Source: Anderseniella sp963759095
GTDB lineage: Bacteria; Pseudomonadota; Alphaproteobacteria; Rhizobiales; Aestuariivirgaceae
Assembly (NCBI GenBank): GCA_963759095.1
Contig: CAVWYF010000017.1
Span: 65,418 to 129,417, forward strand
DNA: 64,000 bases
Direction: 5' to 3'
Each line of letters opens with the position of its first letter. Position 1 is the first letter of the stretch. The position numbers were made by a program, and so were the translations under genes. The notes beneath the pieces were generated by a model that made no database searches, was not told where the DNA came from, and saw only the letters and a program-made list of their open reading frames with translations. Shown one piece after another: positions 52,736 through 61,951 of this stretch.

Positions 52736-53200
52736 TACTCGAAATTGAAGTCGACGAAACTGCCTGGAAAGAAGTGCCTGACCCCGAAACCCTGTTGCGC
52801 AAGGCAGCACAGGCAACCGAGACCGCTCTTGGCGGGGATTTGTCGGAAACAGTACTGACCATTTCGCTGGCAACCGATGATGCAAGTAGCAGAGCTCAAT
52901 CAGCATTGGCGCAACAAGACCGGGCCAACCAACGTGTTGTCGTTTCCAGCCGCGCAGGACATGCCGTTGCCACCGGGTGAACCGCGCCCGCTGGGTGACA
53001 TCATGCTGGCGGCCGGTGTGGTAAAACGCGAGGCGGAGCAGCAGAACAAATCACTTGAGCATCATTTGGTTCACCTTGCTGTGCATGGCATCTTGCACAT
53101 AATGGATTATGATCACATAAGTGAAGCCGAGGCGAACAAGATGGAAAGCCTTGAGGTTGACATACTGAACGTGCTTGGCATTGCCAATCCGTATACATGA
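52732..53200 (+). pseudogene. ybeY: Endoribonuclease YbeY with an apparent frameshift near 52885
   Basis: YbeY is a zinc metalloendoribonuclease for 16S rRNA maturation. The N-terminal part is read from a GTG at 52732 (overlapping the phoH stop) as far as LTISLATDDA, and the C-terminal part resumes in the next frame as VAELNQHWRNKTGPTNVLSFPA, ending with the zinc motif HGILHIMDYDH (H-x3-H-x5-H). The two frames meet at about 52885. Family proteins have four residues between DDA and the LN; the gap here is two bases short of that. Possible causes: a real mutation, a sequencing error, or a recoded gene. The C-terminal half also has its own ATG codons (52877 and 52880) but no Shine-Dalgarno sequence. 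The zinc ligands are intact. Confidence 0.8.
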
Positions 53201-53260
53201 AACGTATTGGGATCATTGTTGAGACAGGACAGAGGACGCCGGTGAAAGCCGGCCGGTCAA

Positions 53261-54316
53261 ATGGACGAAGACCAATCTAGCAGGTCCCGAGAAGGGACCA
53301 GCCCCACTTCTGAAAATTCACGAAACGACAATGCGGGCCTGTGGTCCCGGATCAGGCGGGCGCTGGGCGGCGGCAGGTCGGACGAAACCTTGCGCGAAAG
53401 CCTGGAAGGCGTGCTTGACCGGCATGCCGAGGAAGAAGGCACGGCTGCATTCCGGGCGGATGCCAAGTCGATGATGCTCAACCTGATCAAGTTTTCCGAT
53501 TTGCGTCTGGACGATGTGATGGTGCCGCGTGCCGAGATCATTGCGATCGATGCGTCGAACTCGGTATCGGAATTGCTCGACTGTTTTCTCGAGGCAGGTC
53601 ATTCCCGGTTGCCCATCTATCACGATACGCTGGACGAGCCGCTTGGCATGATCCACATCAAGGATTTTCTGGAGTGGCTGAATTCCAGTGACAAGAAGGC
53701 CCGGGCGAAGTCAGGCACAAAGAAAGCGGTGCCGATTCTGTCACTGTCGGCCGGCGATCTCAAAACCCCGGTGAGTGAACTCGGCATCATGCGAGAGTTG
53801 TTATACGTACCGCCCTCAATGCCGGCTGCGGATCTGCTGGTAAAAATGCAGTCGACCCATGTTCACATGGCGGTAGTGGTGGATGAATATGGCGGCACCG
53901 ACGGTTTGGCGACCATTGAGGATCTGGTTGAGGAAATCGTCGGTGACATTGCCGATGAGCATGATGAAAAAGATGAACTGATCACCCGTGCATCCGATAC
54001 CAGTTGGCTGGCAGAGGCCCGGCTGGAAATTGAAGATGCCGAGAACATACTGGGCATCAGGCTGTTGCCGGCAGATGAGCAGGAAGAAGCCGATACGCTT
54101 GGCGGTCTGATCTTCCATATGCTTGGCCGGGTGCCGGTCCGCGGTGAACTGATCAAGCATGCCTCCGGCATTGAGTTTGAGATCATTGCGGCTGATCCGC
54201 GACGGGTTCGCCGGGTTGCCATCCACACCAAGCCGCGCACCTCACGCCAGCCTGCCGGTACGGCCAAGCCTGCCGCAAAAACCTCGGAGGAGCCGTCCCC
54301 ACAGGTGCAGAACTGA
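53261..54316 (+). CDS. CorC/TlyC (HlyC) family CBS-domain protein
   Basis: The 351-residue product has an acidic N-terminus, paired CBS domains (about residues 85-215, with DDVMVPRAEIIAI and VPPSMPAADLLVKMQ), the VVVDEYGGTDGLATIEDLVEEIVGDI motif and a C-terminal transporter-associated CorC_HlyC domain. It lacks the DUF21 membrane domain of full CorB-type Mg/Co exporters. Members are called hemolysin-like or magnesium/cobalt efflux proteins; a role in haemolysis is not supported, and any cation role is inferred. The conserved order is phoH-ybeY-corC-lnt. Confidence 0.92.
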   Translation: MDEDQSSRSREGTSPTSENSRNDNAGLWSRIRRALGGGRSDETLRESLEGVLDRHAEEEGTAAFRADAKSMMLNLIKFSDLRLDDVMVPRAEIIAIDASNSVSELLDCFLEAGHSRLPIYHDTLDEPLGMIHIKDFLEWLNSSDKKARAKSGTKKAVPILSLSAGDLKTPVSELGIMRELLYVPPSMPAADLLVKMQSTHVHMAVVVDEYGGTDGLATIEDLVEEIVGDIADEHDEKDELITRASDTSWLAEARLEIEDAENILGIRLLPADEQEEADTLGGLIFHMLGRVPVRGELIKHASGIEFEIIAADPRRVRRVAIHTKPRTSRQPAGTAKPAAKTSEEPSPQVQN

Positions 54317-54333
54317 CCGGCATACTGGCAACC

Positions 54334-55941
54334 ATGATGGCCGGGTCGCTTTGGCGCAGCTGCCTTGTGGCCTTGCTGGCAGGCGGGCTGGCTTGCTTGT
54401 CGCTGCCGCCATTTGAAGTCTGGCCGGTCTTGTTTGTCAGTTACACAATGTTGGTCTGGCTGCTTGATTGTACCGTGCAGGGGAGGGCCGCAAAGCGGCG
54501 CCGTTTTGGTGCAGGCTTCGCTGTCGGATGGTGCTTTGCATTTGGATACTTTGTGCCGTCACTGTGGTGGATATCGGAAGCCTTCTGGCTGGAACCGGAA
54601 AAATTCGCAGCTTTGATTCCGTTCGCGGTTGCCGGGCTGCCGGCATACCTGTCGCTCTATTGGGGGCTGGCATTCGGCGTGGCGGCTGTATTGTGGATTG
54701 CAGGCTGGCCCCGGATCCTGCTGCTGGCAGGACTTGTTGGTGCGGGAGAATGGCTGCGAGGCCATCTGCTGACCGGATTTCCCTGGAATTTGCCTGGTTA
54801 TGGAGCTGGGTCACTGGATGGGTTTTCACAAACCGCCAGCCTGATCGGCATATACGGCGTGACTGTTCTGGTCGTCGTGGTGGCTGCGGCGCCGGCTGTG
54901 CTTCGGGATGCGGGCAAATCCGCGCCAGGTTTTCCGGGGCGCCTGGTGTTTCCGGCACTTGTCGTCGCCGGTGCAATGGCTCTGCATGTATGGGGCAACA
55001 TCCGTGTCACGAGCTACGATGCAGCCCTCATTGAAAACACCGACAATGCAACTCTGGTGCGCATCATTCAGCCGAACATCTCTCAGAAGGACAAGTGGGA
55101 TCCGGCACATGCCGGCCAGATCATTGAAACCTACCTGAAACTGAGCGCAATGCCTTTTGCAGATCCTCCGACGGTGCCGCCAATCGTCGTCTGGCCTGAA
55201 AGTGCTTTGCCGCGACTGATCGGTGAACAAGACGCGCTGCGCGCTGAGATAATGACCAGCCTGCCGCCAGGCTCACCTCTGCTGACCGGAGGCTTGCATC
55301 GGATAACTGACGATACGGGCAAGGTTTCGATCTTCAATTCGCTGCTGGCAATCCCTGCCGATGGCCGGATAGCAGCGCGCCATGACAAGGTCCGGCTGGT
55401 TCCCTTTGGAGAGTTTTTGCCATTTCAGTGGTTGCTGGAGCCGCTTGGATTGCGGCAGATTGTAAACCTGCCGCCGGGATTTTCGGCTGGCAGCGAAGAT
55501 CGGGTCATCCAAGTTGACGGGGTGCCGGCATTTGCCGGTTTCATATGTTACGAGGCGGTGTTTCCAAGATCCCGTCCTTATGCTTCACGTCCTGAAATGC
55601 TCGTTAACGCAACCAACGACGCCTGGTTCGGTACATCGGGCGGGCCTCATCAGCATCTGGGTCATGCGCGATTTCGCGCAATCGAACAGGGCGTGCCGAT
55701 GATACGGGCTGCCAATACCGGCATTTCAGCAATGATCGACTCAACTGGCCGCGTGAAAGCGATGCTGGCGCTGGGCACTGCAGGTCATCTGGACGTTGCC
55801 ATGCCGGCTGTCTTGGCTGCAACTCCTTACGCGGCCATCGGAGATCTCGGCTTACTGGCGCTGTTGGTGTTAATTTCGATCGCCTATTTAATTTGTAGAC
55901 GGATGAAGAAGTTTTGTGTACCAGATGTGCATGAGAACTGA
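54334..55941 (+). CDS. lnt: Apolipoprotein N-acyltransferase
   Basis: Inner-membrane enzyme that adds the third acyl chain to lipoproteins. The 535-residue product has several N-terminal membrane helices (to about residue 230) and a periplasmic carbon-nitrogen hydrolase domain with the catalytic triad in WPESALP (Glu), HDKVRLVPFGEFLP (Lys) and GFICYEAVFP (Cys). A final hydrophobic helix (YAAIGDLGLLALLVLISIAYLI) closes it. It corresponds to ActA of Sinorhizobium meliloti, an acid-tolerance locus. It follows corC by 17 bases. Confidence 0.95.
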   Translation: MMAGSLWRSCLVALLAGGLACLSLPPFEVWPVLFVSYTMLVWLLDCTVQGRAAKRRRFGAGFAVGWCFAFGYFVPSLWWISEAFWLEPEKFAALIPFAVAGLPAYLSLYWGLAFGVAAVLWIAGWPRILLLAGLVGAGEWLRGHLLTGFPWNLPGYGAGSLDGFSQTASLIGIYGVTVLVVVVAAAPAVLRDAGKSAPGFPGRLVFPALVVAGAMALHVWGNIRVTSYDAALIENTDNATLVRIIQPNISQKDKWDPAHAGQIIETYLKLSAMPFADPPTVPPIVVWPESALPRLIGEQDALRAEIMTSLPPGSPLLTGGLHRITDDTGKVSIFNSLLAIPADGRIAARHDKVRLVPFGEFLPFQWLLEPLGLRQIVNLPPGFSAGSEDRVIQVDGVPAFAGFICYEAVFPRSRPYASRPEMLVNATNDAWFGTSGGPHQHLGHARFRAIEQGVPMIRAANTGISAMIDSTGRVKAMLALGTAGHLDVAMPAVLAATPYAAIGDLGLLALLVLISIAYLICRRMKKFCVPDVHEN

Positions 55942-56094
55942 TCGTAGGCGTGAATTGGCAACACATATTTCCGTCTGTGCTCCTTGAAAACAACTTCACA
56001 ACGGTGTGCCGGCACGGCAGTTGATCAGCCAATTGGAAATGTTGCGAGCGGACAGTTTTTTGCCGTTTTGTAAACCTTGCGGGGGAGGTGAGTG

Positions 56095-56520
56095 ATGACA
56101 ATAAAAATTCCAAATCCGATTGATGTACATGTTGGCAGCAGATTGCGAATGCGAAGAATGCTGGTCGGAATGAGTCAGGAAAAGCTTGGTGAAAGTCTCG
56201 ATTTGACCTTTCAGCAGATACAGAAATACGAAAAAGGCTCCAATCGTATCAGCGCCAGCAGGCTGTATGACATGTCGCGTATTCTCGATGTACCGGTACA
56301 GTTTTTCTTCGACGATATGGTCCGCGCCGACGCTGGCAACAGGGGCAAGGCTGACAAACCGTCCGGCTCGTTTGAGATGATCGAATTTCTGTCCAGCCCC
56401 GACGGTGCCCAGCTTGTTCGGACATTTTCCGAAATTGAGAGCCCTGAAGTACGGCGCAATATTCTCGATCTCGTGAAGTCGGTATCCGGCATCGGCGCCG
56501 TTGCATCTGACCAGACCTGA
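56095..56520 (+). CDS. XRE-family regulator (PhrR/PraR-like)
   Basis: The 141-residue product has an HTH_XRE domain at residues 12-72 (VGSRLRMRRMLVGMSQEKLGESLDLTFQQIQKYEKGSNRISASRLYDMSRILDV) and a C-terminal helical tail. GGGGGAGG lies before the ATG at 56095. Related genes next to lnt (actA) and metK are conserved in rhizobia; S. meliloti phrR is induced by low pH, and PraR affects quorum sensing and biofilm in Rhizobium. That function is inferred by position and family, not shown here. Confidence 0.9.
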   Translation: MTIKIPNPIDVHVGSRLRMRRMLVGMSQEKLGESLDLTFQQIQKYEKGSNRISASRLYDMSRILDVPVQFFFDDMVRADAGNRGKADKPSGSFEMIEFLSSPDGAQLVRTFSEIESPEVRRNILDLVKSVSGIGAVASDQT

Positions 56521-56682
56521 GATTTTGAGGCCGAAACTATTCCGGTTAATTGTCTGTGTTGATCAAAGTTGGCTTGACGTGATGCGCGCAGCCTGACAAA
56601 ACGGCGTCCACTCGGCTGCCATTGCATATAAAGAAATCTGCATATGGCGATCATCCTGTCCCATTCGCGGAGTTTGCAAGCC

Positions 56683-57984
56683 ATGGCACGTCAGAACTAT
56701 TTCTTCACCAGTGAATCAGTTTCCGAAGGTCACCCGGACAAGGTATGTGATCGCATCTCTGACGAGATTGTTGACCTTGTCTACAAGGAAGCCCGCAAGA
56801 CGGGGACTGACCCATGGACCGTTCGCGTTGCCTGCGAAACGCTGACAACGACCAATCGTGTGGTTATTGCCGGTGAGGTTCGAGTTCCTGATACGCTGTT
56901 CAAAAAGGACAAGGCAGGCAATGTGGTTCACGACGCTGCGGGTAAACCGGTTATTGCACCGGGCAGGTTCCGCTCGGCGGCACGCCGTGCCATCCGCGCC
57001 ATCGGCTACGAGCAGGCAGGTTTTCACTGGAAAACCGCAAAAGTCGAAGTCCTGCTGCATGCCCAGTCAACCGACATCGCCCAGGGCGTAGACAACGCCG
57101 CAGATAGCCAGAATGAAGAAGGCGCAGGTGATCAGGGCATCATGTTCGGCTATGCCTGTCGTGAAACGCCGGACTTCATGCCGGCGCCGATTTACTACTC
57201 CCACAAGATTCTCGAACTGATGGCAGCTGCCCGCCATAAGGGTGAAGGCGAAGCCGGCAAGCTCGGGCCTGATGCCAAAAGCCAGGTCACCATCCGCTAT
57301 GTGGACGGTAAACCATCCGAAGTCACGTCGATTGTCGTCTCGACCCAGCATCTTGATGAAAGCTGGGATTCGGCAAAAGTACGCACGGTGATTGAGCCTT
57401 ATGTACGCGAGGCGCTGGGTGAGTTGCCGATTGCAGCTGATTGCAAATGGTACATCAATCCCACCGGCAAGTTTGTCATCGGTGGCCCGGACGGTGATGC
57501 CGGCCTGACCGGCCGCAAGATCATTGTTGATACCTACGGTGGTGCCGCACCGCATGGTGGAGGCGCATTTTCCGGCAAGGACACGACCAAAGTTGACCGT
57601 TCCGCTGCCTATGCGGCGCGCTATATGGCCAAGAATGTTGTGGCTGCCAAACTCGCCGAACGCTGCACGATCCAGCTTTCCTATGCCATTGGCGTGGCGC
57701 AGCCCCTGTCTGTTTATGTAGATACACACGGTACCGGCAAGGTGCATGAAAGTGTACTTGAGCAGGCCCTGCGCGCGTGTATGGATCTGTCACCCTCAGG
57801 CATCCGCCGCCATCTCGACCTGAACAAGCCGATTTATGCGCGTACCGCTGCCTACGGCCACTTTGGCCGCAAGCCACGTCGTGACGGGTCGTTTTCCTGG
57901 GAAAAAACCGATATGACTGCGGCGCTCAAGGAAGCAGTGAAGGCAGCTTCACAGGAACATCAGGTGCTCGAACGGGCGTCCTGA
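56683..57984 (+). CDS. metK: S-adenosylmethionine synthetase
   Basis: Makes SAM from methionine and ATP. The 433-residue product starts ARQNYFFTSESVSEGHPDKVCDRISDEIVD and has GAGDQGIMFGYA, GGPDGDAGLTGRKIIVDTYGG and GGGAFSGKDTTKVDRSAAYAARYMAKN, all signature. It exceeds the 384-residue E. coli enzyme by about 50 residues, with an insertion around residues 65-95, a usual alphaproteobacterial trait. I chose ATG 56683 over ATG 56644. I searched the 162-bp upstream gap for SAM-riboswitch features and found nothing I can support. Confidence 0.97.
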   Translation: MARQNYFFTSESVSEGHPDKVCDRISDEIVDLVYKEARKTGTDPWTVRVACETLTTTNRVVIAGEVRVPDTLFKKDKAGNVVHDAAGKPVIAPGRFRSAARRAIRAIGYEQAGFHWKTAKVEVLLHAQSTDIAQGVDNAADSQNEEGAGDQGIMFGYACRETPDFMPAPIYYSHKILELMAAARHKGEGEAGKLGPDAKSQVTIRYVDGKPSEVTSIVVSTQHLDESWDSAKVRTVIEPYVREALGELPIAADCKWYINPTGKFVIGGPDGDAGLTGRKIIVDTYGGAAPHGGGAFSGKDTTKVDRSAAYAARYMAKNVVAAKLAERCTIQLSYAIGVAQPLSVYVDTHGTGKVHESVLEQALRACMDLSPSGIRRHLDLNKPIYARTAAYGHFGRKPRRDGSFSWEKTDMTAALKEAVKAASQEHQVLERAS

Positions 57985-58019
57985 TGACGATCGATACCTG
58001 ACACTCCGGAGTTGGTTCG

Positions 58020-58046
58020 GGTTTTGAACGGGTCAAAACCGTGCCC
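58020..58046. repeat. Short hairpin repeat, copy 2 of 2 (after metK)
   Basis: GGTTTTGA (58020-58027), a five-base loop and TCAAAACC (58033-58040), then GTGCCC. Copy 1 at 5432-5456 has the same arms and 3' flank. A T-rich run (CTCTTTTGTTTT) follows a few bases later, so this copy could end the metK transcript. Confidence 0.45.
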
Positions 58047-58143
58047 CGCTCTTTTGTTTTCGCATGCTTCGCAAAACCGTACGCACATTTGCCGGGCATG
58101 CTTTAAGATCGAGCGCAATGTAATCGATCAGGGCATTGTAATC

Positions 58144-58845
58144 ATGTCGCAACCGCCGGACGGGTCCCGGTTCGCAGAGAAGTTTTTCGGGCGCCGCGCA
58201 GGGCAGACCTTGCGTGACAATCATGTTCGTCTGGTGGAAAACCTGCTGCCGAAACTGCGGGTACCGGATCGTGCTGATAGTCTGCAGGACCCGTGTACAC
58301 TCTTCGACAACTCCGTGTCCGAGGTCTGGCTGGAAGTAGGCTTCGGCGGCGGTGAGCATCTCGCCTGGCAGGCCGCGGCCAATCCGCACGTCGGTTTCAT
58401 TGGCGGCGAACCATTCATAAACGGCGTTGCCAAACTGCTGAGCCTGCTGGAAGACGGCAGTCTTTCAAACGTCCGCATTATTGACAATGACATACGCCCG
58501 CGCCTGGATCAGCTTGGCGATCAAACAATATCACGCGCTTTCCTGCTGTTTCCCGATCCGTGGCCGAAACTGCGCCATCACAAGCGCCGGTTCGTAAATC
58601 AGACGAACCTGGACAGGCTGCATCGCATCATGAAGCCCGGTGCGGAGTTCCGGGTCGCCAGTGACATTGATCATTACATCCGCTGGAGCCTGCGCGAAGT
58701 TGCCGGGCACGGCGGCTTCGCGCTGTTGTCGGATAACCCGGCAGACTGGCGGCAGCGCCCAGCGGACTGGCCGCAGACCAGGTATGAGGCAAAGGCTGTG
58801 CGCGAAGGTCGCGCGTCGTCATATCTGCGATTTTCTCGCGTCTAA
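58144..58845 (+). CDS. trmB: tRNA (guanine-N7-)-methyltransferase
   Basis: SAM-dependent methylation of G46 in tRNA. The 233-residue product has the Rossmann motif VWLEVGFGGGEHLAW, FIGGEPFINGVAKLL, the catalytic FLLFPDPWPKLRHHKRRF and a C-terminal TRYEAKAVREGR. The ATG at 58144 gives a normal N-terminus; the frame is open upstream to 58012 but lacks a convincing start. It follows metK by 159 bases with the hairpin repeat between. Confidence 0.95.
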   Translation: MSQPPDGSRFAEKFFGRRAGQTLRDNHVRLVENLLPKLRVPDRADSLQDPCTLFDNSVSEVWLEVGFGGGEHLAWQAAANPHVGFIGGEPFINGVAKLLSLLEDGSLSNVRIIDNDIRPRLDQLGDQTISRAFLLFPDPWPKLRHHKRRFVNQTNLDRLHRIMKPGAEFRVASDIDHYIRWSLREVAGHGGFALLSDNPADWRQRPADWPQTRYEAKAVREGRASSYLRFSRV

Positions 58846-58899
58846 GCGTTTTGCTTGAAGTCCGTACATTCTCGGCGTATATGTAATTCATCAAGTTCA

Positions 58900-58971
58900 T
58901 TCTCATAGGTTTTCAAAGAGTACTGAAAACCACAGTTCATGAGGGTGGGTCCTGCGGGGCCCGCTTTTTTT
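58900..58971 (+). terminator. Leader hairpins and terminator/attenuator before rimP-nusA
   Basis: Two structures lie in the 204-bp gap before rimP. First, GGTTTTCA (58908-58915) with TGAAAACC (58924-58931). Second, an eight-pair stem from 58945 to 58964 (GTGGGTCC, loop TGCG, GGGCCCGC) followed by seven T. The second is a typical intrinsic terminator 79 bases before the rimP ATG. It may end trmB transcription, or act as an attenuator for the nusA operon, which is autoregulated in many bacteria. Confidence 0.7.
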
Positions 58972-59049
58972 GTTGCCTGAACAGGGATGATTTTTGCTTT
59001 GGTCAACCGGACGTCTTGCATCCGGTTGTTTTGGACAGGGAGATATCTG

Positions 59050-59655
59050 ATGGTGGCCGACATGGCCAAAAGGATGCAGGTCGAAACCGGCGTGGCCGCC
59101 AAAGTTGCCCGCCTGGTCGAACCTGCCATTGAGGAACTGGGTTTCCGGCTGGTGCGCGTGCGCCTGACCGGCAACACGCTTCAGGTCATGGCAGAGCGTC
59201 CCGATGGCACCATGACGGTTGGCGGTTGTCAGGATATTTCACGTAGCATATCACCGTTGCTGGATGTGAATGATCCCATGTCCGACAGGTACAGTCTCGA
59301 AGTGTCATCGCCTGGCGTAGACCGGCCACTGGTGCGCCCTGAAGATTTTGAACGCTGGGCCGGATTTGAAGCGAAAATAGAGCTGGTGACACCGCTGGCT
59401 GGCCGCAAGCGGTTTCGCGGCAGGCTGGAAGGTTTTGATGACGGCGAAGTACGACTGTTCATACCGCCGCCGGAAAAAGGCGACGAGGATATTTTGATCG
59501 GACTGGACATTTCCGCAATTGGAGATGCCCGTCTGGTGATGACTGATGAATTGCTGAAAGCTGCCGGTGAGCGTGCCAAGGCAGATGAGGTCGGCGATGG
59601 TGCTGACTGGACTGAAAACAATGAAATTGAATCCAACGACATTAAAGCGGAGTGA
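59050..59655 (+). CDS. rimP: Ribosome maturation factor RimP
   Basis: Assists 30S subunit assembly. The 201-residue product has the N-terminal alpha-beta domain with LVEPAIEELGFRLVRVRLTGNTLQVMAERPDG and DISRSISPLLDVNDPMSDRYSLEVSSPGVDRPLVRPEDFERWAG, the RimP signature, then an SH3-like C-terminal domain. GGGAG lies about 8 bases before the ATG at 59050; the frame extends upstream to 58987 without a better start. A longer acidic tail than in E. coli is present. nusA starts five bases later. Confidence 0.95.
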   Translation: MVADMAKRMQVETGVAAKVARLVEPAIEELGFRLVRVRLTGNTLQVMAERPDGTMTVGGCQDISRSISPLLDVNDPMSDRYSLEVSSPGVDRPLVRPEDFERWAGFEAKIELVTPLAGRKRFRGRLEGFDDGEVRLFIPPPEKGDEDILIGLDISAIGDARLVMTDELLKAAGERAKADEVGDGADWTENNEIESNDIKAE

Positions 59656-59660
59656 ACGAA

Positions 59661-61295
59661 ATGGCTGATGTCGCCGTAAGTGCAAACAGGCTGGAATTAC
59701 TGCAAATCGCAGATGCGGTTGCACGTGAAAAATCGATCGACAAGGCCGTCGTGATCGACGCGATGGAGGACGCGATCCAGCGTGCTGCACGCTCTCGCTA
59801 TGGCGCAGAAAATGACATCCGGGCAGAAATTGATCCGCAAACCGGCGAAACCAAACTGTATCGCCTGCTGGAAGTGGTCGAGGAAGTCGAAAACGATTCG
59901 ACCCAGATCACCATGAAGGAAGCGCTGGACCGCAATCCCGGTGCGCGCATGGGTGATTTCCTTTCCGAGCCGCTGCCGCCTGTCGACTTTGGCCGCATCG
60001 CTGCCCAGAACGCCAAGCAGGTGATCGTGCAGAAGGTGCGCGATGCTGAACGCGAGCGTCAGTTTGAAGAATACAAGGATCGCATTGGCGAGATTGTTTC
60101 CGGCGTCGTCAAGCGCGTCGAGTACGGCAATATCATCGTCGACCTTGGCCGTGGCGAAGGCATTGTTCGCCGCGATGAAGGTTTGCCGCGTGAAGCATTC
60201 CGCAATGGCGACCGGGTGCGGGCCTACATTTTCGATGTGCGGCGCGAGTTGCGCGGTCCGCAGATATTCCTGTCGCGGTCGCGTCCGGAGTTCATGTCCA
60301 AGCTGTTCCAGCAGGAAGTGCCGGAAATCTACGACGGTATTGTTGAAGTCGTGGCCGTGGCCCGTGATGCCGGTTCACGGGCGAAAATATCCGTGCGCTC
60401 CAAGGACAGTTCAATCGATCCGGTTGGCGCTTGTGTCGGCATGCGCGGCAGCCGCGTCCAGGCTGTGGTCAACGAGTTGCAGGGTGAAAAGATCGATATC
60501 ATTCCCTGGACACCCGATGCTGCCAGTTTCATCGTCAACGCATTGGCGCCTGCCGAGGTTGCCAAGGTGGTCCTTGATGAAGATGCCCAGCGCATTGAGG
60601 TCGTTGTTCCAGATGAACAGCTTTCACTGGCAATCGGGCGTCGCGGGCAGAACGTGCGCCTTGCCTCACAGCTCTCCGGCTGGGATATCGACATCATGAC
60701 GGAGGCCGAAGAATCCGAACGCCGTCAGAAAGAGTTCGCAGATCGCACTCAACGCTTTACCGAAGCGCTCGATGTGGACGAAATGCTGGCTCAGCTGCTT
60801 GCTTCGGAAGGCTTCGACTCCATTGAAGAAGTCGCCTATGTGGCTCCTGAGGAAATTGCGTCCATTGAGGGACTGGATGATGAAACGGCGTCTGAAATTC
60901 AGGCCCGTGCGACTGAGTTCCTTGATCGCCAGGCAACGGAACTGGAAGCCAAGCGCAAGGAGCTTGGAGTGGCCGATGACCTGGCGGGCTTCGCCGGCCT
61001 GTCACCGGCCATGCTGGTGATGCTTGGAGAAGACGGCGTGTTCACTCTGGAAGATTTTGCCGGCAGTGTGCCGGATGATCTGGTTGGCTGGAATGAGCGT
61101 GGTGAAGGCGAAACAATCCGCCATGAAGGCTCACTGTCTGCTACCGACATGACGGCAGCCGAAGCGGAAACGCTGATCATGACGGCTCGCCTGCAACTGG
61201 GCTGGATTGAGCCGGAGCCCGAGCCGGATCCGGAAGCGGACACTGAAGCAGAAGGCAGCGAGGACGCTGCCGCCACAACCAGTAACGAAGAGTAA
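59661..61295 (+). CDS. nusA: Transcription termination/antitermination protein NusA
   Basis: RNA polymerase factor for pausing, termination and antitermination. The 544-residue product has the N-terminal domain binding RNA polymerase (residues 1-130), S1 domain (about 135-200), two KH domains (about 230-350, with GACVGMRGSRVQAVVNELQGEKIDIIPW and AIGRRGQNVRLAS), and a C-terminal region with one helix-hairpin-helix-type repeat around residues 370-440 and another at 450-515, ending in an acidic tail. I chose ATG 59661 with GGAG upstream over GTG 59652. Confidence 0.97.
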   Translation: MADVAVSANRLELLQIADAVAREKSIDKAVVIDAMEDAIQRAARSRYGAENDIRAEIDPQTGETKLYRLLEVVEEVENDSTQITMKEALDRNPGARMGDFLSEPLPPVDFGRIAAQNAKQVIVQKVRDAERERQFEEYKDRIGEIVSGVVKRVEYGNIIVDLGRGEGIVRRDEGLPREAFRNGDRVRAYIFDVRRELRGPQIFLSRSRPEFMSKLFQQEVPEIYDGIVEVVAVARDAGSRAKISVRSKDSSIDPVGACVGMRGSRVQAVVNELQGEKIDIIPWTPDAASFIVNALAPAEVAKVVLDEDAQRIEVVVPDEQLSLAIGRRGQNVRLASQLSGWDIDIMTEAEESERRQKEFADRTQRFTEALDVDEMLAQLLASEGFDSIEEVAYVAPEEIASIEGLDDETASEIQARATEFLDRQATELEAKRKELGVADDLAGFAGLSPAMLVMLGEDGVFTLEDFAGSVPDDLVGWNERGEGETIRHEGSLSATDMTAAEAETLIMTARLQLGWIEPEPEPDPEADTEAEGSEDAAATTSNEE

Positions 61296-61312
61296 GGTGA
61301 ACACCCGGCAAT

Positions 61313-61945
61313 ATGACAGGCCTGGCACAACAAACCATCCTCGAGGATGACCCGAACGTCCGCATGTGCGCGTTAACCCGCGCACTGCGGCCGCGCGCCG
61401 AACTGTTGCGCTTCGTTGCCTCACCGGACGGGGATCTGGTGCCCGACCTGAAAGAAAACCTGCCGGGCCGTGGCGTGTGGTTGAACCTGTCGCGCGCAAG
61501 CGTTGCCGAGGCTGTCAGGCGCAAGGTTTTTGCTCGGGCGCTTAAGGCCCAGGTCGCGCTGCCGGACAATCTTGCTGATCTGATCGCACGCCTGTTGCTT
61601 AAAGATGCCATGTCGTGTCTGTCTCTGGCATCGAAGGCAGGCCAGGTTGTTGCCGGATTTGAGAAGACCGAGGCGACGGTTGTACATGGCCGGGCGGCAG
61701 TTCTTATCGCGGCCTCAGACGGCGCCGAAGACGGCCGCCGGAAACTGTCCGGAAAACTGCGGGCTGCTGATCAGGCCGACCGGCTGGTTGAATGTTTCGC
61801 CTCTGCTGATTTGGATTTGGCATTGGGGCGTACAAATGTGATACATGCTGCCATTAACCCCGGTGGTCTGGCGCAGAAGTTCATGGCTTGCGCAAGACGA
61901 TATGAATTATTTGAGTTAAACGGAGCCGCACAAGCGGAAAGCTGA
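61313..61945 (+). CDS. ylxR: YlxR family RNA-binding protein with L7Ae-like domain
   Basis: The 210-residue product combines an N-terminal YlxR/DUF448 domain (RMCALTRALRPRAELLRFVASPDG, PGRGVWLN) with a C-terminal L7Ae/L30e-like domain (about residues 100-200: CLSLASKAGQVVAGFEKTEATVVHGRAAVLIAASDGAEDGRRKL). Bacillus YlxR has been linked to transcription control of metabolic genes; the fused alphaproteobacterial form is an inferred RNA-binding protein. It lies between nusA and infB, as in most bacteria. Confidence 0.92.
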   Translation: MTGLAQQTILEDDPNVRMCALTRALRPRAELLRFVASPDGDLVPDLKENLPGRGVWLNLSRASVAEAVRRKVFARALKAQVALPDNLADLIARLLLKDAMSCLSLASKAGQVVAGFEKTEATVVHGRAAVLIAASDGAEDGRRKLSGKLRAADQADRLVECFASADLDLALGRTNVIHAAINPGGLAQKFMACARRYELFELNGAAQAES

Positions 61946-61951
61946 TACGCA

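Noticed and set aside
56521..56682. Possible SAM riboswitch before metK
   Set aside because: The 162-bp gap shows no convincing SAM-II or other SAM-type pattern, and no strong terminator or RBS-masking hairpin.
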